The notes under the pieces were generated by a model. The model made no database searches and had not been told where the DNA came from. It was given only the letters and a program-made list of their open reading frames with translations. Shown here piece by piece: positions 35,739 to 44,844 of a stretch of 64,000 nt of DNA (positions are counted from its first letter, which is position 1; every line of letters starts with the position of its first letter). The DNA comes from Streptacidiphilus sp041262165 (lineage in GTDB: Bacteria; Actinomycetota; Actinomycetes; Streptomycetales; Streptomycetaceae), in NCBI RefSeq assembly GCF_041262165.1, contig NZ_JBGCBY010000012.1, positions 1 to 64,000 of the forward strand, given 5' to 3'. Made by a program: the position numbers and the translations under genes.

Positions 35739-35949
35739 ATCTCGTATTCGGGGACTCCCCCGGTTGTTCAAGCGGCGAGCAAGGTGCGGGCACGCTCGTT
35801 GAAGTCGGCGACGGAGAGTGCTGCCCGAAGGGGATCATCCTGCGACGGTCCTGGACGGCCTCGATGCAGCGAGGGGACTTCACGGACCGATGAAGTCACA
35901 AGCTGGGGCGCGTCACGCCCAAGATGGCAGGCCCGACGCCAGGCGGCGC

Positions 35950-36366
35950 TCAGTTGGGAAGGGCTCCCAACTGCCGGAGCATTCCCAGATCGTCGCGGAT
36001 CGCCCACCGCTCGGCGATCCGGCCGTCCGCGATCCGATATGCGAAGGCCACGTCCCGCGCGTAGTTCCCGCTCTGGGCTGGGAACCCGAAGAGGTTCCCT
36101 CCCTTCCAATGCCCGCTTCGGACCCCGAACTGCACCACCAGGTCACCCTCGGCGACCACATACGACGAGTCAAAGTGGTCGTTCTCGAAGAGCTGGGCCA
36201 TCGTTGTCAGAAACTCGCGGGTACCAGCGAGCCCGGCCGGCCGCCCCGGGGCCAACGCGTGATTGACCATGTCCGGCGTGCACAGCTCGTCCAGCCGCTC
36301 CACGTCCCTGGCGGCCACAAGCTCCTCGAACCGCTTCACCACCCGCTTGTTGTCCTCGATGCCCAT
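35950..36366 (-). CDS. SnoaL-like/ester cyclase family protein
   Basis: The 138-aa protein matches the NTF2-like SnoaL/ester cyclase fold: KRFEELVAARDVERLDELC, LAGTREFLTTMAQLF and the C-terminal YRIADGRIAERWAIRDDLGML. Such proteins are often polyketide cyclases or small-molecule isomerases, but many have unknown roles. TAGGAG precedes the ATG at 36366. The downstream gap (35739-35949) contains no credible gene, only a low-quality minus-strand frame. Confidence 0.85.
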   Translation of the reverse strand: MGIEDNKRVVKRFEELVAARDVERLDELCTPDMVNHALAPGRPAGLAGTREFLTTMAQLFENDHFDSSYVVAEGDLVVQFGVRSGHWKGGNLFGFPAQSGNYARDVAFAYRIADGRIAERWAIRDDLGMLRQLGALPN

Positions 36367-36588
36367 GGCTCCTACTTCTGCCGCGAAGGTGTCGTCCAGC
36401 AGCCGACCACTTTTGAGGGCGTCACGCCAGAGAGGCTGGTCCATCCGGAGGAGAGCGAGGTTGGTGCTCGCCCTCCAACGCCAAAGAGCGCGCGGAAGAA
36501 TGCACGCCACAGACCGATGAATGTCACGCCCTTGCGGCGCTGACGGAAGCCGAACAGCAGCATGCGATGTCCTGCCGCCGCCCGTCAA

Positions 36589-36885
36589 TTAGCCAGTAAC
36601 GACGTTGAATGCTGGGAACACCTTCGGCTGCGGAGCGGTAACTCCGAGGTCCTGCAGGATCGGGACGATGATCTCGCCGAATTTGGCGAAGGATTCCTCA
36701 GAGTCCCAGACGTCCGCCACGTACCAACCGGTCGGACTGGGGCCTGAGATGTGGGCGATAAGGCCAGGAACCGGCCAGTCCGAGCTAGCCTTGACCAGGC
36801 CGCGTCCCTTGTTCAGTTTGTTCGTCGCTGCTTCGTACTGGGCCTGGGTCATGCCGGGAAGGTCAAACACAGCGATGATCGCCAT
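36589..36885 (-). CDS. Small dimeric alpha/beta-barrel-like protein (ABM/EthD-like)
   Basis: The 98-aa protein (MAIIAVFDLPGMTQAQYEAATNKL ... GWYVADVWDSEESFAKFGE) has the pattern of small dimeric ferredoxin-like proteins related to antibiotic-biosynthesis monooxygenases and EthD. No catalytic residues can be named. ACGGAGTG lies before the ATG at 36885; the in-frame extension upstream is part of the degenerate sequence described next. It shares strand and probably transcription with the SnoaL-like gene. Confidence 0.8.
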   Translation of the reverse strand: MAIIAVFDLPGMTQAQYEAATNKLNKGRGLVKASSDWPVPGLIAHISGPSPTGWYVADVWDSEESFAKFGEIIVPILQDLGVTAPQPKVFPAFNVVTG

Positions 36886-37298
36886 GATCACTCCGTCTCG
36901 TTGAGGGTTCTGTGGGTCATCCCAGTTGACCGTCTCGACCAGCCGACCGCGCGGTGAGGAGTGCCGTCCGGGGGAACGGCACCGTCGCAACACCTGGAGC
37001 CGGGCGCGGCGCGCTGGGAGCCGGCAGCTACCCGGCACCGCGGGAGCCCCAGTCGCGGAAGCCGGGGCTTCCGCGGCCTTGGCTCTCTGGTCGGTGCCGG
37101 TGGCGGACAGGGCTCCGGTGCGGGTGACGAACTGCTCCACGTCACGGCGGTGCGGGCCTGGCGGTCGCGCACATAGCTGCCCCGGCCCTGCTGCACGTCA
37201 ATGAGGCCCTCGGTGCGCAGTGGTGAAGCAGCAGATACACACGAGCTCGCTGTCCTCGTCAATGTTGCCGCAGCATCACTCGAATGCCTCGCTCTCAA
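36886..37298 (-). pseudogene. Decayed GntR-family regulator relic
   Basis: On the minus strand, 37220-37158 encodes LRTEGLIDVQQGRGSYVRDR, the end of a GntR winged helix. The sequence before it lacks the usual SERELAxxxGVSRxTVR part, and the sequence after it is not a GntR effector domain in any frame. The protein is therefore truncated on both sides. Nothing else gene-like is seen in this 598-bp gap (36886-37483), whose right half is notably AT-richer than its surroundings. Confidence 0.55.
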
Positions 37299-37483
37299 TC
37301 CGCGATCGCGCGAATCGGCATGCCTACGGTGTTATTGGCATATTCCGGGCGCATGGCTCTCCGGCGAGAGCGGACACTGAAAGGTCTTTTTTCTCGCGAA
37401 ATTCTTCCTGTGCGCCTCGGGGACTAGTGCCTATTGGCAACAGAACTCGATCCACCGAACTCTCCTGAAGGAGTTAAGGCGCC

Positions 37484-38938
37484 TTGACGAAAGCAATCCG
37501 CGCTGCCGCGCCCCATCGGCGCGCAATCAATGCCTGGGCCGCTTCGGTCCTCACGCTTACCCTCGCTGTCAGCTGGACAAGCCTGAGTCAGATCGGCGCG
37601 CACGCGATCGGCGTAGCTGTTCCACTCGGAACGGCGAGCAGCTTCGCGGTCCTCGGAGGCCAGTCGGTCACGAACACCGGACCTTCCACGATCAACGGGG
37701 ATGTCGGCGTGAGCCCCGGTACCTCCGTCACCGGCTTCCCCCCCGGTACGGTGAACGGAGTCACGCACTCCGCGGATTCCGTTGCGCTTCAGGCTCAGTC
37801 GGATCTGACCACCGCGTACAACAATGCTGCGGGTCAGGCATCGGATGCGAGCGTCACGGGCGACCTCGGGGGCCGGACACTGTCGCCAGGCGTCTACACC
37901 GCTTCGTCCTCAATCGGACTCACGGGCACGCTGACGCTTGACGCGCACGGCGACCCGAACGCCGTCTTCATCTTCCAGATCGGGTCGACCCTGACGACGG
38001 CCTCCGCCAGCCAGGTGCTTCTGGTCAATGGCGCCGCGCCGTGCAACGTCTTCTGGAAGGTGGGCAGCTCCGCGACGATCGGGACCAACTCCATCTTCGT
38101 GGGCAACATCCTGGCCCTCACGTCGATCTCGGCGACCACCGGGGCGACCATCGACGGCCGGGCACTGGCCCGAAACGGGTCGGTCACGCTGGACACCAAC
38201 ACCATCACCCGCGAGACCTGTGCGACCGGCAGCACCAGCGGTGGCACGACGGCGGGCACGACGGGTGGGACGACGGCGGGCACGACTGCTGGAACGACGG
38301 CGGGTACGACGGGTGGGACGACGGCGGGCACGACCGCTGGAACGACGGCGGGTACGACGGGTGGGACGACGGCGGGCACGACCGCTGGAACGACGGCGGG
38401 CACGACGGGTGGGACGACGGCGGGCACGACCGCTGGAACGACGGCGGGCACGACAGGTGGGACGACGGCGGGCACGACGGCGGGCACGACGGGTGGGACG
38501 ACCGCGGGCACGACCGCTGGCACGACGGCCGGAACGACGGGCGGGACGACGGGCGGGACGACCGCAGGCACGACCGCTGGCACGACGGCCGGAACGACGG
38601 GCGGGACGACCGCAGGCACGACCGCTGGCACGACCGCAGGCACGACCGCAGGCACGACGGGTGGGACGACCGCGGGCACGACCGCTGGAACGACGGCCGG
38701 GACGACCGGTGGTCCGTCAGTTGGAGGAGGCCACCATCACCACCACCACGGTGGTCATCACCACCATCACGGTGGAGGTCGGCCTCCCGTTGGCCCGGTG
38801 GGAGCTGGACTCGGTGGCAGCATCTCCGGACCGGACGTGACCGATATCACCGTCGGTGCGTCTCTGTTGGGCCTGGCGACCCTCGGCGCGGGTGTCCTCT
38901 TCGCCCGCCGACGTGGCGCGGGTGACTCCCGCTCCTGA
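37484..38938 (+). CDS. DUF3494 ice-binding-like surface protein with Thr/Gly repeats
   Basis: The 484-aa protein has a signal peptide (about 1-42), a DUF3494 ice-binding-like beta-solenoid domain (about 47-245), and a repeat region (about 252-408) of TTAG and TTGG units. A His cluster (GGGHHHHHHGGHHHHHGGG) and a C-terminal transmembrane helix with RRRGAG tail follow; no LPXTG is present. DUF3494 proteins bind ice or act as adhesins. The start is TTG with AAGGAG 10 nt upstream. Its low-GC promoter region and relic neighbours suggest acquisition, though this is inference. Confidence 0.88.
   Translation: MTKAIRAAAPHRRAINAWAASVLTLTLAVSWTSLSQIGAHAIGVAVPLGTASSFAVLGGQSVTNTGPSTINGDVGVSPGTSVTGFPPGTVNGVTHSADSVALQAQSDLTTAYNNAAGQASDASVTGDLGGRTLSPGVYTASSSIGLTGTLTLDAHGDPNAVFIFQIGSTLTTASASQVLLVNGAAPCNVFWKVGSSATIGTNSIFVGNILALTSISATTGATIDGRALARNGSVTLDTNTITRETCATGSTSGGTTAGTTGGTTAGTTAGTTAGTTGGTTAGTTAGTTAGTTGGTTAGTTAGTTAGTTGGTTAGTTAGTTAGTTGGTTAGTTAGTTGGTTAGTTAGTTAGTTGGTTGGTTAGTTAGTTAGTTGGTTAGTTAGTTAGTTAGTTGGTTAGTTAGTTAGTTGGPSVGGGHHHHHHGGHHHHHGGGRPPVGPVGAGLGGSISGPDVTDITVGASLLGLATLGAGVLFARRRGAGDSRS
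38238..38715 (+). repeat. 12-bp coding tandem repeat (about 39 units)
   Basis: Units of the type ACGACGGCGGGC encode Thr-Thr-Ala-Gly or Thr-Thr-Gly-Gly. They are grouped mostly as three TTAG and one TTGG, giving a 48-bp higher order. Codon choice varies between blocks (GCG/GCT/GCA), showing successive block duplications. Such arrays can change length by slippage while keeping frame. Confidence 0.95.
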
Positions 38939-38963
38939 CGTCCGATCTGACAAGCCTGTGGCC

Positions 38964-39003
38964 GGCCGCCCCTTGGGACGGAGCGTTGTCCCAAGGGGCG
39001 GCC
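38964..39003. terminator. Terminator after the DUF3494 gene
   Basis: Perfect 16-bp arms (GGCCGCCCCTTGGGAC and complement) with an 8-nt loop begin 25 bp after the stop codon. Confidence 0.85.
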
Positions 39004-39105
39004 GCAGGTTGAACGCGGGAGCGTGCTGCTGACGCCCCCGCACATCTCGCAAGCGACGCTCAGCGGGTCGGAGCGGCGCGCCGGCAGACCCACAAAGAGG
39101 ACGAG

Positions 39106-39873
39106 ATGAGCAGGAGCGACACCGACCACGACCGCGCGAGGAAGGGATTTTCGGCGGAAGGGGATGGAGGGCCAGTACCAGGCCTGCCCTCGCCTGGACC
39201 CATGTCCCAGCCCTCGGAGGTGAAGGAAGCAGCCGACGGCGAGGACACGGGCTCGCCTCCGCCGCTGTCCCGACCGGCGAGGCTGGTGGTCGCCCTCGCG
39301 GTCGCTGCGTGTGTCACGACAGCCATCGTGCACGTGTGTCTGGTGTTTCTGTACGTCGCGCCCTCCAACACTGTGTCCCAGCGATACGCGCAGCAGATCA
39401 ACGCGTGGATCTATCCCTATTTCGAGCAGAACTGGCAGTTGTTCGCCCCGGACCCGCAGTACGCCCAGCCGCAGATCTCGGCGCGGGTGGCCACAACGTC
39501 TCCCAACGGTGCCCGGAAGGTCGGAGATTGGGTCGACCTGACTGCCGTTGACGTCGCCGAAGTGAGGGACAACCCCTTCCCCAGCCACACAGCCCAGAAC
39601 ATGTTGCGACGGGCATGGGCCGCCTATGCCGACGCCCACGGCACTGGCGGCTCGTCCGACTCGGAGCGCGCCCGCATGCTTCAGGCATACCTCCTCAACA
39701 TCGCCACCGAGCGCGTGGCCGATCAGAGCAACCGTGCTTTCGACGCCGTTCAGTTGCGCGTCGTGGTCAATCCGATCGCGCCCGAGGCGCGTGCCGCTGG
39801 AGGGGCTCCTCCCGTCGCGGCCTCCAATATCAGGTATCTCCCGTGGTGGCAGGTGACGTCTCTTGATGACTGA
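39106..39873 (+). CDS. DUF5819-family membrane protein
   Basis: The 255-aa protein has a disordered polar N-terminus (1-57), one transmembrane helix (about 60-83) and an extracellular domain. That domain begins PYFEQNWQLFAPDPQ, the DUF5819 signature. In streptomycetes this family is usually encoded directly before an HTTM protein, as here (8-bp overlap), implying a joint function at the membrane. GAGGACGAG precedes the ATG. Function unknown. Confidence 0.85.
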   Translation: MSRSDTDHDRARKGFSAEGDGGPVPGLPSPGPMSQPSEVKEAADGEDTGSPPPLSRPARLVVALAVAACVTTAIVHVCLVFLYVAPSNTVSQRYAQQINAWIYPYFEQNWQLFAPDPQYAQPQISARVATTSPNGARKVGDWVDLTAVDVAEVRDNPFPSHTAQNMLRRAWAAYADAHGTGGSSDSERARMLQAYLLNIATERVADQSNRAFDAVQLRVVVNPIAPEARAAGGAPPVAASNIRYLPWWQVTSLDD

Positions 39874-40993
39874 CCAGGAACTCGACGTGCGTTCCCCCCG
39901 AGGAACGGTGCCCAGCGCGGTGCCTCCGTTTCCGGCCCCTGTCTCTCGGGTGATCACTTTCCTGACCGAACGAGCGATGTCGCTCCACGCGGCTGCCGTG
40001 CTGCGGATCGGCTACGGGATGCTGTACCTGGCGTTCCTGCTACGTGAGTTCCCGCACCGAGACGAGATCTGGGGGCCCGGGTCGCCCTGGACCCCGGACC
40101 TCGCGCGCGAACTGTTCGGCAGCACCGGCTGGTTCAGCATCCTCACCTTGTCCGACCGGCCCGCCTATTTCGAGGCCTGCTACGCACTGGCACTGGTCAC
40201 CTCCGCCTTGTTCATGCTGGGCTGGCGCACACGGGCGGTATCCGTTCTGTTCGCGCTCGTGGTGACGTCCTTTCACGGCCGGGACATCTTCATGACGGAC
40301 GGAGGGGACAACCTCATCGTCCTGATGGCCGAGTACCTCATGTTCACGGCCTGCGGTCGGCGTTGGTCCTTGGACGCCCGCCGGGACTCCCGCCGCGCGG
40401 TCGGGTCACCGAACCGCCGAGTGCCACCGTCCGCAGGGCAGCAGGCTGTCCTGGTCCGGCAGCGACTGAGCGCGCTGGTGCACAACTGCGGCATGTTCGT
40501 CATTGCGGCCGAGGTCTGTTTCCTCTACGGATCCGCCGGCCTGTACAAGGTGCAGGGATACCTGTGGCGCAACGGCACAGCGCTGCACTACGTCCTCGGG
40601 CTCGACCTGTTTCGGCCCTGGCCCGAGCTCTCCCACCTGGCCGACCAGCATCCGATCCTCGTTGCGATCGTCGGGTACATGACGGTGCTGGTCCAGGTGG
40701 CCTTTCCGTTCGTCCTCTTCAGCAGGCTCAAGTACGTGGTCCTGGGCCTGCTGATCGGCATGCACCTCGGGATCGCCGTCTTCCTGGGGCTTCCGGTGTT
40801 CTCCGGCGCGATGATCATTGCTGACGCCGTGTTCCTGCCGGACCGTGTCCTCCTGTCCCTCGAACGGGGCGGGTGGAAATTCGGCGGAAGGATCTTGCGC
40901 GGCATCATGCCGACACGTGAGGAACCCTCCCGTTCGACCTCGATTCCTCGGCCAGGGCTTCCAGAGGAGATGACCCACCGAAGCCCGATGTAG
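39866..40993 (+). CDS. HTTM-domain membrane protein
   Basis: The 375-aa protein contains the horizontally transferred transmembrane (HTTM) domain shared with vitamin K-dependent gamma-glutamyl carboxylase: LRIGYGMLYLAFLLREFP, WTRAVSVLFA-like helices and SLYKVQGYLWRNGTALHYVL-like block (GLYKVQGYLWRNGTALHY). Bacterial HTTM proteins lack an assigned substrate. The ATG at 39866 overlaps the end of the DUF5819 gene, so translation is coupled. Confidence 0.87.
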   Translation: MTDQELDVRSPRGTVPSAVPPFPAPVSRVITFLTERAMSLHAAAVLRIGYGMLYLAFLLREFPHRDEIWGPGSPWTPDLARELFGSTGWFSILTLSDRPAYFEACYALALVTSALFMLGWRTRAVSVLFALVVTSFHGRDIFMTDGGDNLIVLMAEYLMFTACGRRWSLDARRDSRRAVGSPNRRVPPSAGQQAVLVRQRLSALVHNCGMFVIAAEVCFLYGSAGLYKVQGYLWRNGTALHYVLGLDLFRPWPELSHLADQHPILVAIVGYMTVLVQVAFPFVLFSRLKYVVLGLLIGMHLGIAVFLGLPVFSGAMIIADAVFLPDRVLLSLERGGWKFGGRILRGIMPTREEPSRSTSIPRPGLPEEMTHRSPM

Positions 40994-41146
40994 ACCGCTG
41001 TCCCTCAGCCGCCCGACTCTGTGGCCCGGAGGATTTCCGGGGAGTCCGGGCGGTGGGCGCAGGTCTTGTCGGCGGGAGCGGAGCGCGGGAGTCCGGACGG
41101 TGGATATTCGGGCGGGGCACGGTCCGGGGCCGCCTACCCTGGGGGC

Positions 41147-42187
41147 ATGAAGATTGGAATTGTGGGTGCCACGGGCCAGGTCGGCGGGGTTCTGCGACGG
41201 ATCCTCGAGGAGCGGGACTTCCCGGTGACGGAGCTGCGGCTGTTCGCCTCGGCGCGGTCGGCGGGGAAGCAGCTGCCGTGGAAGGACGGGACGGTGACGG
41301 TGGAGGACGCGGACACCGCCGACTACAACGGCCTGGAGATCGTCATCTTCTCCGCCGGGAAGACGGCCGCGCTCGCGCTCGCGCCCAAGGTCGCCGCCGC
41401 CGGCGCCGTGGTGATCGACAACTCCTCCGGGTGGCGCTCGAACCCGCAGGTCCCGCTCGTGGTGTCCGAGGTCAACCCGCACGCGATCGCGGACCGCCCG
41501 CTCGGCATCATCGCCAACCCCAACTGCACCACCATGGCGGCCATGCCGGTGCTGCGTCCGCTTCACGACGAGGCGGAGCTCACCGCGTTGGTCGTCGCCA
41601 CGTACCAGGCGGTGTCCGGCAGCGGGCTCAGTGGCGTCGCCGAGCTGCAGGGCCAGATCGACGCGGTCGGGCCGAAGGCCAGCGAGCTCACCCACGATGG
41701 TGCGGCGGTGGAGTTCCCCGAGCCCAAGCAGTACCTGCGTCCGATCGCGTTCAACGTGCTGCCGCTCGCCGGGTCGATCGTGGACGACGGCCTGAACGAG
41801 ACCGACGAGGAGCAGAAGCTCCGCAACGAGAGCCGGAAGATCCTCGAGATCCCGGAGCTCAAGGTGTCCGGGACCTGCGTCCGGGTTCCCGTGTTCAGCG
41901 GCCACTCGCTGCAGATCAACGCCCGCTTCGCGCGGCCGATCAGCCCCGAGCGGGCCCGCGAGCTGCTCGCGGACGCCCCCGGCGTCGAGCTGTCCGAGAT
42001 CCCGACACCGCTCCAGGCGGCCGGCCGGGATCCCTCCTACGTGGGACGTATCCGCGCGGACGAGACCGTGGAGCACGGGATCTCGCTGTTCGTGTCCAGC
42101 GACAACCTGCGCAAGGGCGCCGCCCTGAACGCCGTGCAGATCGCCGAGTTGGTCGCCGCCGAGCTGAGCGCCACGGCGACGGGCTGA
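41147..42187 (+). CDS. asd: Aspartate-semialdehyde dehydrogenase
   Basis: The 346-aa protein catalyses NADPH-dependent reduction of aspartyl phosphate, feeding lysine/diaminopimelate, threonine and methionine synthesis. The NADP loop GIVGATGQVG (4-13), catalytic Cys in ANPNCTT (C127) and His in SGHS (H253) are present. GGGGG precedes the ATG. It is not next to lysC here, the usual actinobacterial partner, so a second copy may exist elsewhere; this cannot be checked. Confidence 0.97.
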   Translation: MKIGIVGATGQVGGVLRRILEERDFPVTELRLFASARSAGKQLPWKDGTVTVEDADTADYNGLEIVIFSAGKTAALALAPKVAAAGAVVIDNSSGWRSNPQVPLVVSEVNPHAIADRPLGIIANPNCTTMAAMPVLRPLHDEAELTALVVATYQAVSGSGLSGVAELQGQIDAVGPKASELTHDGAAVEFPEPKQYLRPIAFNVLPLAGSIVDDGLNETDEEQKLRNESRKILEIPELKVSGTCVRVPVFSGHSLQINARFARPISPERARELLADAPGVELSEIPTPLQAAGRDPSYVGRIRADETVEHGISLFVSSDNLRKGAALNAVQIAELVAAELSATATG

Positions 42188-42222
42188 CCGCACCCGACCA
42201 GCCGCCCCCCGAACACTCGCAG

Positions 42223-43428
42223 CTACCGCTGCTCCTCCTCGACGTCCGGACGGGCCGAGCCGTCCGCCTCGTCGGCGTTGGGGAGGAAGCGGGAGTGGTT
42301 GCGCGGCGGGGGCACCGGCGCGCGCGGAGGCTTCGGCGCCGCCGGAGCGTCGGGAGCCTGCCTGGGGCCGCCGAAGGCGGGACTGGCGAACTCGGGGCTG
42401 GAGTAGCCAGGACTACTGAAGTGCGGCTCGGTTTCCTCGGAGGGTTCCACGTCCTCGCCTCGTTCGTTGGTGAGGCGCTCGGGTCCGAGGTGGGAGTAGC
42501 CGGGGCTGGTGAAGTGCGGCTCGCCGCCGGCGGAGGGCCCCTCGTCTTCGCCGAGCCCGTTGGTGAGGCGCTCGGGCCCCAGGTCGGGGTAACCGGGTTC
42601 GCTGGTGTGGAACGCCGCCCGCTCCCCCTCCGCCATCTCCTCGCCGCGCTCGTTGGTGAGCCGCTCCGGACCGGGGCTGGTGAAGCCGGGGCTGGTGAAA
42701 CCCAGCCGGGGGCGGGTGCGGACCAGGCTCACCCCGCTCGGGCGCGGCCCCGGAGGCCGGGGGACGGTGCCCAGCTGGGCGAGCAGGTACGGCAGCAGAC
42801 CCCGGTCCCGCAGTGCGCTGTGCCAGGTGTCTCTGGCCTTGGCCAGTTCCGCGTACAGCTCGGGGTTGCGCCCTTCCGGTGGCGCCGCCGCGTCGCGGGC
42901 GGCGGTGAGCAGCAGGCCGATGATGTCGACGGCGATCGACGCCGCGCAGACCACGGCGGCGACCAGCCCGGCGGTCACCAGCGGCTGCCCGAGAGCGACG
43001 GATTCCGCGCGCAGGCCGTAGCCGAGCAGCAGCAGCACCAGGGCGCTGAGCCCGGACAGGATCGGCAGCAGTACGGCGATCAGGGCCATCCAGCCGGCGC
43101 GCTCGGCGGCGACCAGGGGGCTCTCCGGCTCCTGCCACTGCGCGGGGTCGTCACCGCCGAGGCGCTCCCAGTCGGGGACCGGGGTGGTGCGGCGGGCCTG
43201 CTCGCGCAACTCGACGAAGTACGTGTACTCCTCCGCCGCCTCGGCGGAGACGGTGTTGAAGTCGCGCATGGCGCGGGTGTGCAGCTGTTCGGCGTTGGGG
43301 CCGGTGGGTGCGCGGCGCAGGGCCGAGCGGACCTGGTCGTTGTGGAGTAGTTCCTCCAGGATCCGTTCGTAGTCGAGTTTGTCCTCGGCCTGCAGGTACG
43401 GAGCACTGTCCATCGTTTCCACTCTCAT
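42223..43428 (-). CDS. Membrane protein with internal GPERLTN repeats
   Basis: The 401-aa protein has a cytoplasmic acidic N-terminus (1-110), two transmembrane helices (about 112-165) and a long disordered C-terminal region. That region holds three copies of a ~30-residue unit with FTSPG or FHTSEPG and GPERLTNERGE/GPERLTNGLGE. The unit is not a known domain to me. The ATG at 43428 is uncertain (weak site); 43413 is an alternative. It is convergent with asd (35-bp gap). Confidence 0.75.
   Translation of the reverse strand: MRVETMDSAPYLQAEDKLDYERILEELLHNDQVRSALRRAPTGPNAEQLHTRAMRDFNTVSAEAAEEYTYFVELREQARRTTPVPDWERLGGDDPAQWQEPESPLVAAERAGWMALIAVLLPILSGLSALVLLLLGYGLRAESVALGQPLVTAGLVAAVVCAASIAVDIIGLLLTAARDAAAPPEGRNPELYAELAKARDTWHSALRDRGLLPYLLAQLGTVPRPPGPRPSGVSLVRTRPRLGFTSPGFTSPGPERLTNERGEEMAEGERAAFHTSEPGYPDLGPERLTNGLGEDEGPSAGGEPHFTSPGYSHLGPERLTNERGEDVEPSEETEPHFSSPGYSSPEFASPAFGGPRQAPDAPAAPKPPRAPVPPPRNHSRFLPNADEADGSARPDVEEEQR
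42405..42700 (-). repeat. Three ~90-bp coding repeats (GPERLTN units)
   Basis: Sequences around 42471, 42561 and 42655 share a GTGAGGCGCTCGGG-like core about 90 bp apart and encode the repeated GPERLTN units of the membrane protein. Confidence 0.75.
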
Positions 43429-43686
43429 CCCCCGAACGCCCCGTCAGCTGCCGGGTGACGCAGCGCATCATCCGGTGCGGCCCGTTGAGCGGTTCGGGTC
43501 GCGGGCCCTGGGCGGATACCTACGATGGTAAGGGGCAGCTCCGACAGGGTGACAGTCTGTTTCCGGAATTTCAGGGACAGGTGGGGCACATGTTGCCTCT
43601 GGCACATGCCACTGGCCCGCTCCGGGCACGGAAGGTGACGTCCGTTCAGCCGATGCCCCGTCAGCCGAGCAGCAGCCGATGCTCCG

Positions 43687-44844
43687 TCAGGCGAGCGGCA
43701 GCCGGGCGATCAGCAGCCGGCCCTCACCCTCCATGGTGACGCCGCCGTCCATGGCGACGGCGAGCTCGTCCGCGTACACGTGCGGACCGGTGACGCGGTG
43801 GGCAGGGCGGCCGTCCTCGGCGGAGGTGTCGCCGAGCAGGTAGGGGATGGGGCTGTGGCCGTGGACGATGCGGTGGCCGCCGAAGGCGTCCAGGAGTTCG
43901 TGGGCGGCGCGTGGGCCGTCGTCGCCCCGGAAGGCGAAGCGCTTGGTCATCCGCCGGAAGCAGTCCCACCACTCGTCGCCGTCACCGCGCTGCAGCACGT
44001 CGTGGATGGCGTCGTTGACGGCGTCCACCGAGTCGCCGAACTCCAGGTAGGCGGTGGTGTCGGAGTGGACCAGCAGGTGGTCGTCCTCGACCGCCATGGC
44101 GGGGAGCCGGGAGAGCCAGGCGACGTGGTGGTCCTCCAGCCGGTCCATGTCGCTGGGCTGGCCGCCGTTGAGCCGCCAGGCGGCGAGGAAGGATGCGGTA
44201 CCCGCGCTGGACTGGACGGCCTCGTCGCCGTATCGGTCCGCGCCGAGCAGCAGCAGTTCGTGGTTGCCCATCAGCGCGCGGCAGTAGCCACCGGAGGCCG
44301 CGGCTTCGGCGGCGAGCTGCATCACCAGGTCGATCACGCCGATGCCGTCGGGACCGCGGTCGGTGAAGTCGCCGAGGAACCAGACCCGGGCGCGGCCCGC
44401 CGCCCAGTGGCCCTCGGCGTCGATGAGGCCCTCCCCGTGCAGTCCGTCGAGCAGTTCCTGCAGGTAGCCGTGGATGTCGCCGACGACGTAGAGCGGGCCG
44501 TCGCGGAAGCCGTCCTCGTCCTCGTCCGGCAGGACGGCCTCGACCAGCGTCGGAGCGTGGCCGAGCGGATGCGGGTGGTGCGTGGCGACGGCCGACAGGG
44601 GGGCGCCGAGTTCGAGGGTCGGCGGGTCGTGCGGCGCGGCCGAGACCGCGTAGCCGGGGCCCTGGGGCGGAGGGGGCGCAAGGGGCGGAGGAGCGAAGGG
44701 GGGCGCGGGCGGGCGTTGGGGCGGGGCGAAGAAGTCGTACGTCGTGGACCCGTCGCCCTGCATGATCGCCCCGTCGGGGTGCGCAGGCGTACGGGGGCCT
44801 GGGTCCGGCAGGTCAGGCCGGGCGTAGGGGTCCACCGATGTCAT
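43687..44844 (-). CDS. PPP-type metallophosphoesterase
   Basis: The 385-aa protein has a Pro-rich N-terminal region (about 1-75) and a metallophosphoesterase core with GDIHG (near residue 120), GDFTDRGPDG (near 157) and GNHE. These are the three PPP metal/phosphate motifs. A late HGHSPIPYL completes the site. It resembles PrpE/serine-threonine phosphatase or diadenosine tetraphosphatase relatives; the substrate is open. The ATG at 44844 is chosen from a longer frame. The 210-bp gap to LacI (44845-45054) holds short GGAACCC repeats only. Confidence 0.85.
   Translation of the reverse strand: MTSVDPYARPDLPDPGPRTPAHPDGAIMQGDGSTTYDFFAPPQRPPAPPFAPPPLAPPPPQGPGYAVSAAPHDPPTLELGAPLSAVATHHPHPLGHAPTLVEAVLPDEDEDGFRDGPLYVVGDIHGYLQELLDGLHGEGLIDAEGHWAAGRARVWFLGDFTDRGPDGIGVIDLVMQLAAEAAASGGYCRALMGNHELLLLGADRYGDEAVQSSAGTASFLAAWRLNGGQPSDMDRLEDHHVAWLSRLPAMAVEDDHLLVHSDTTAYLEFGDSVDAVNDAIHDVLQRGDGDEWWDCFRRMTKRFAFRGDDGPRAAHELLDAFGGHRIVHGHSPIPYLLGDTSAEDGRPAHRVTGPHVYADELAVAMDGGVTMEGEGRLLIARLPLA

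Noticed and set aside
35768..35949. Minus-strand frame ending DDPLRAALSVADFNERARTLLAA-like
   Set aside because: The end looks protein-like, but the rest overlaps the SnoaL-like gene in another frame, with no start site or homology I can name.
38238..38715. Possible CRISPR-like array
   Set aside because: Units are 12 bp, contiguous, without spacers, and lie in frame within a protein gene; no cas genes are near.
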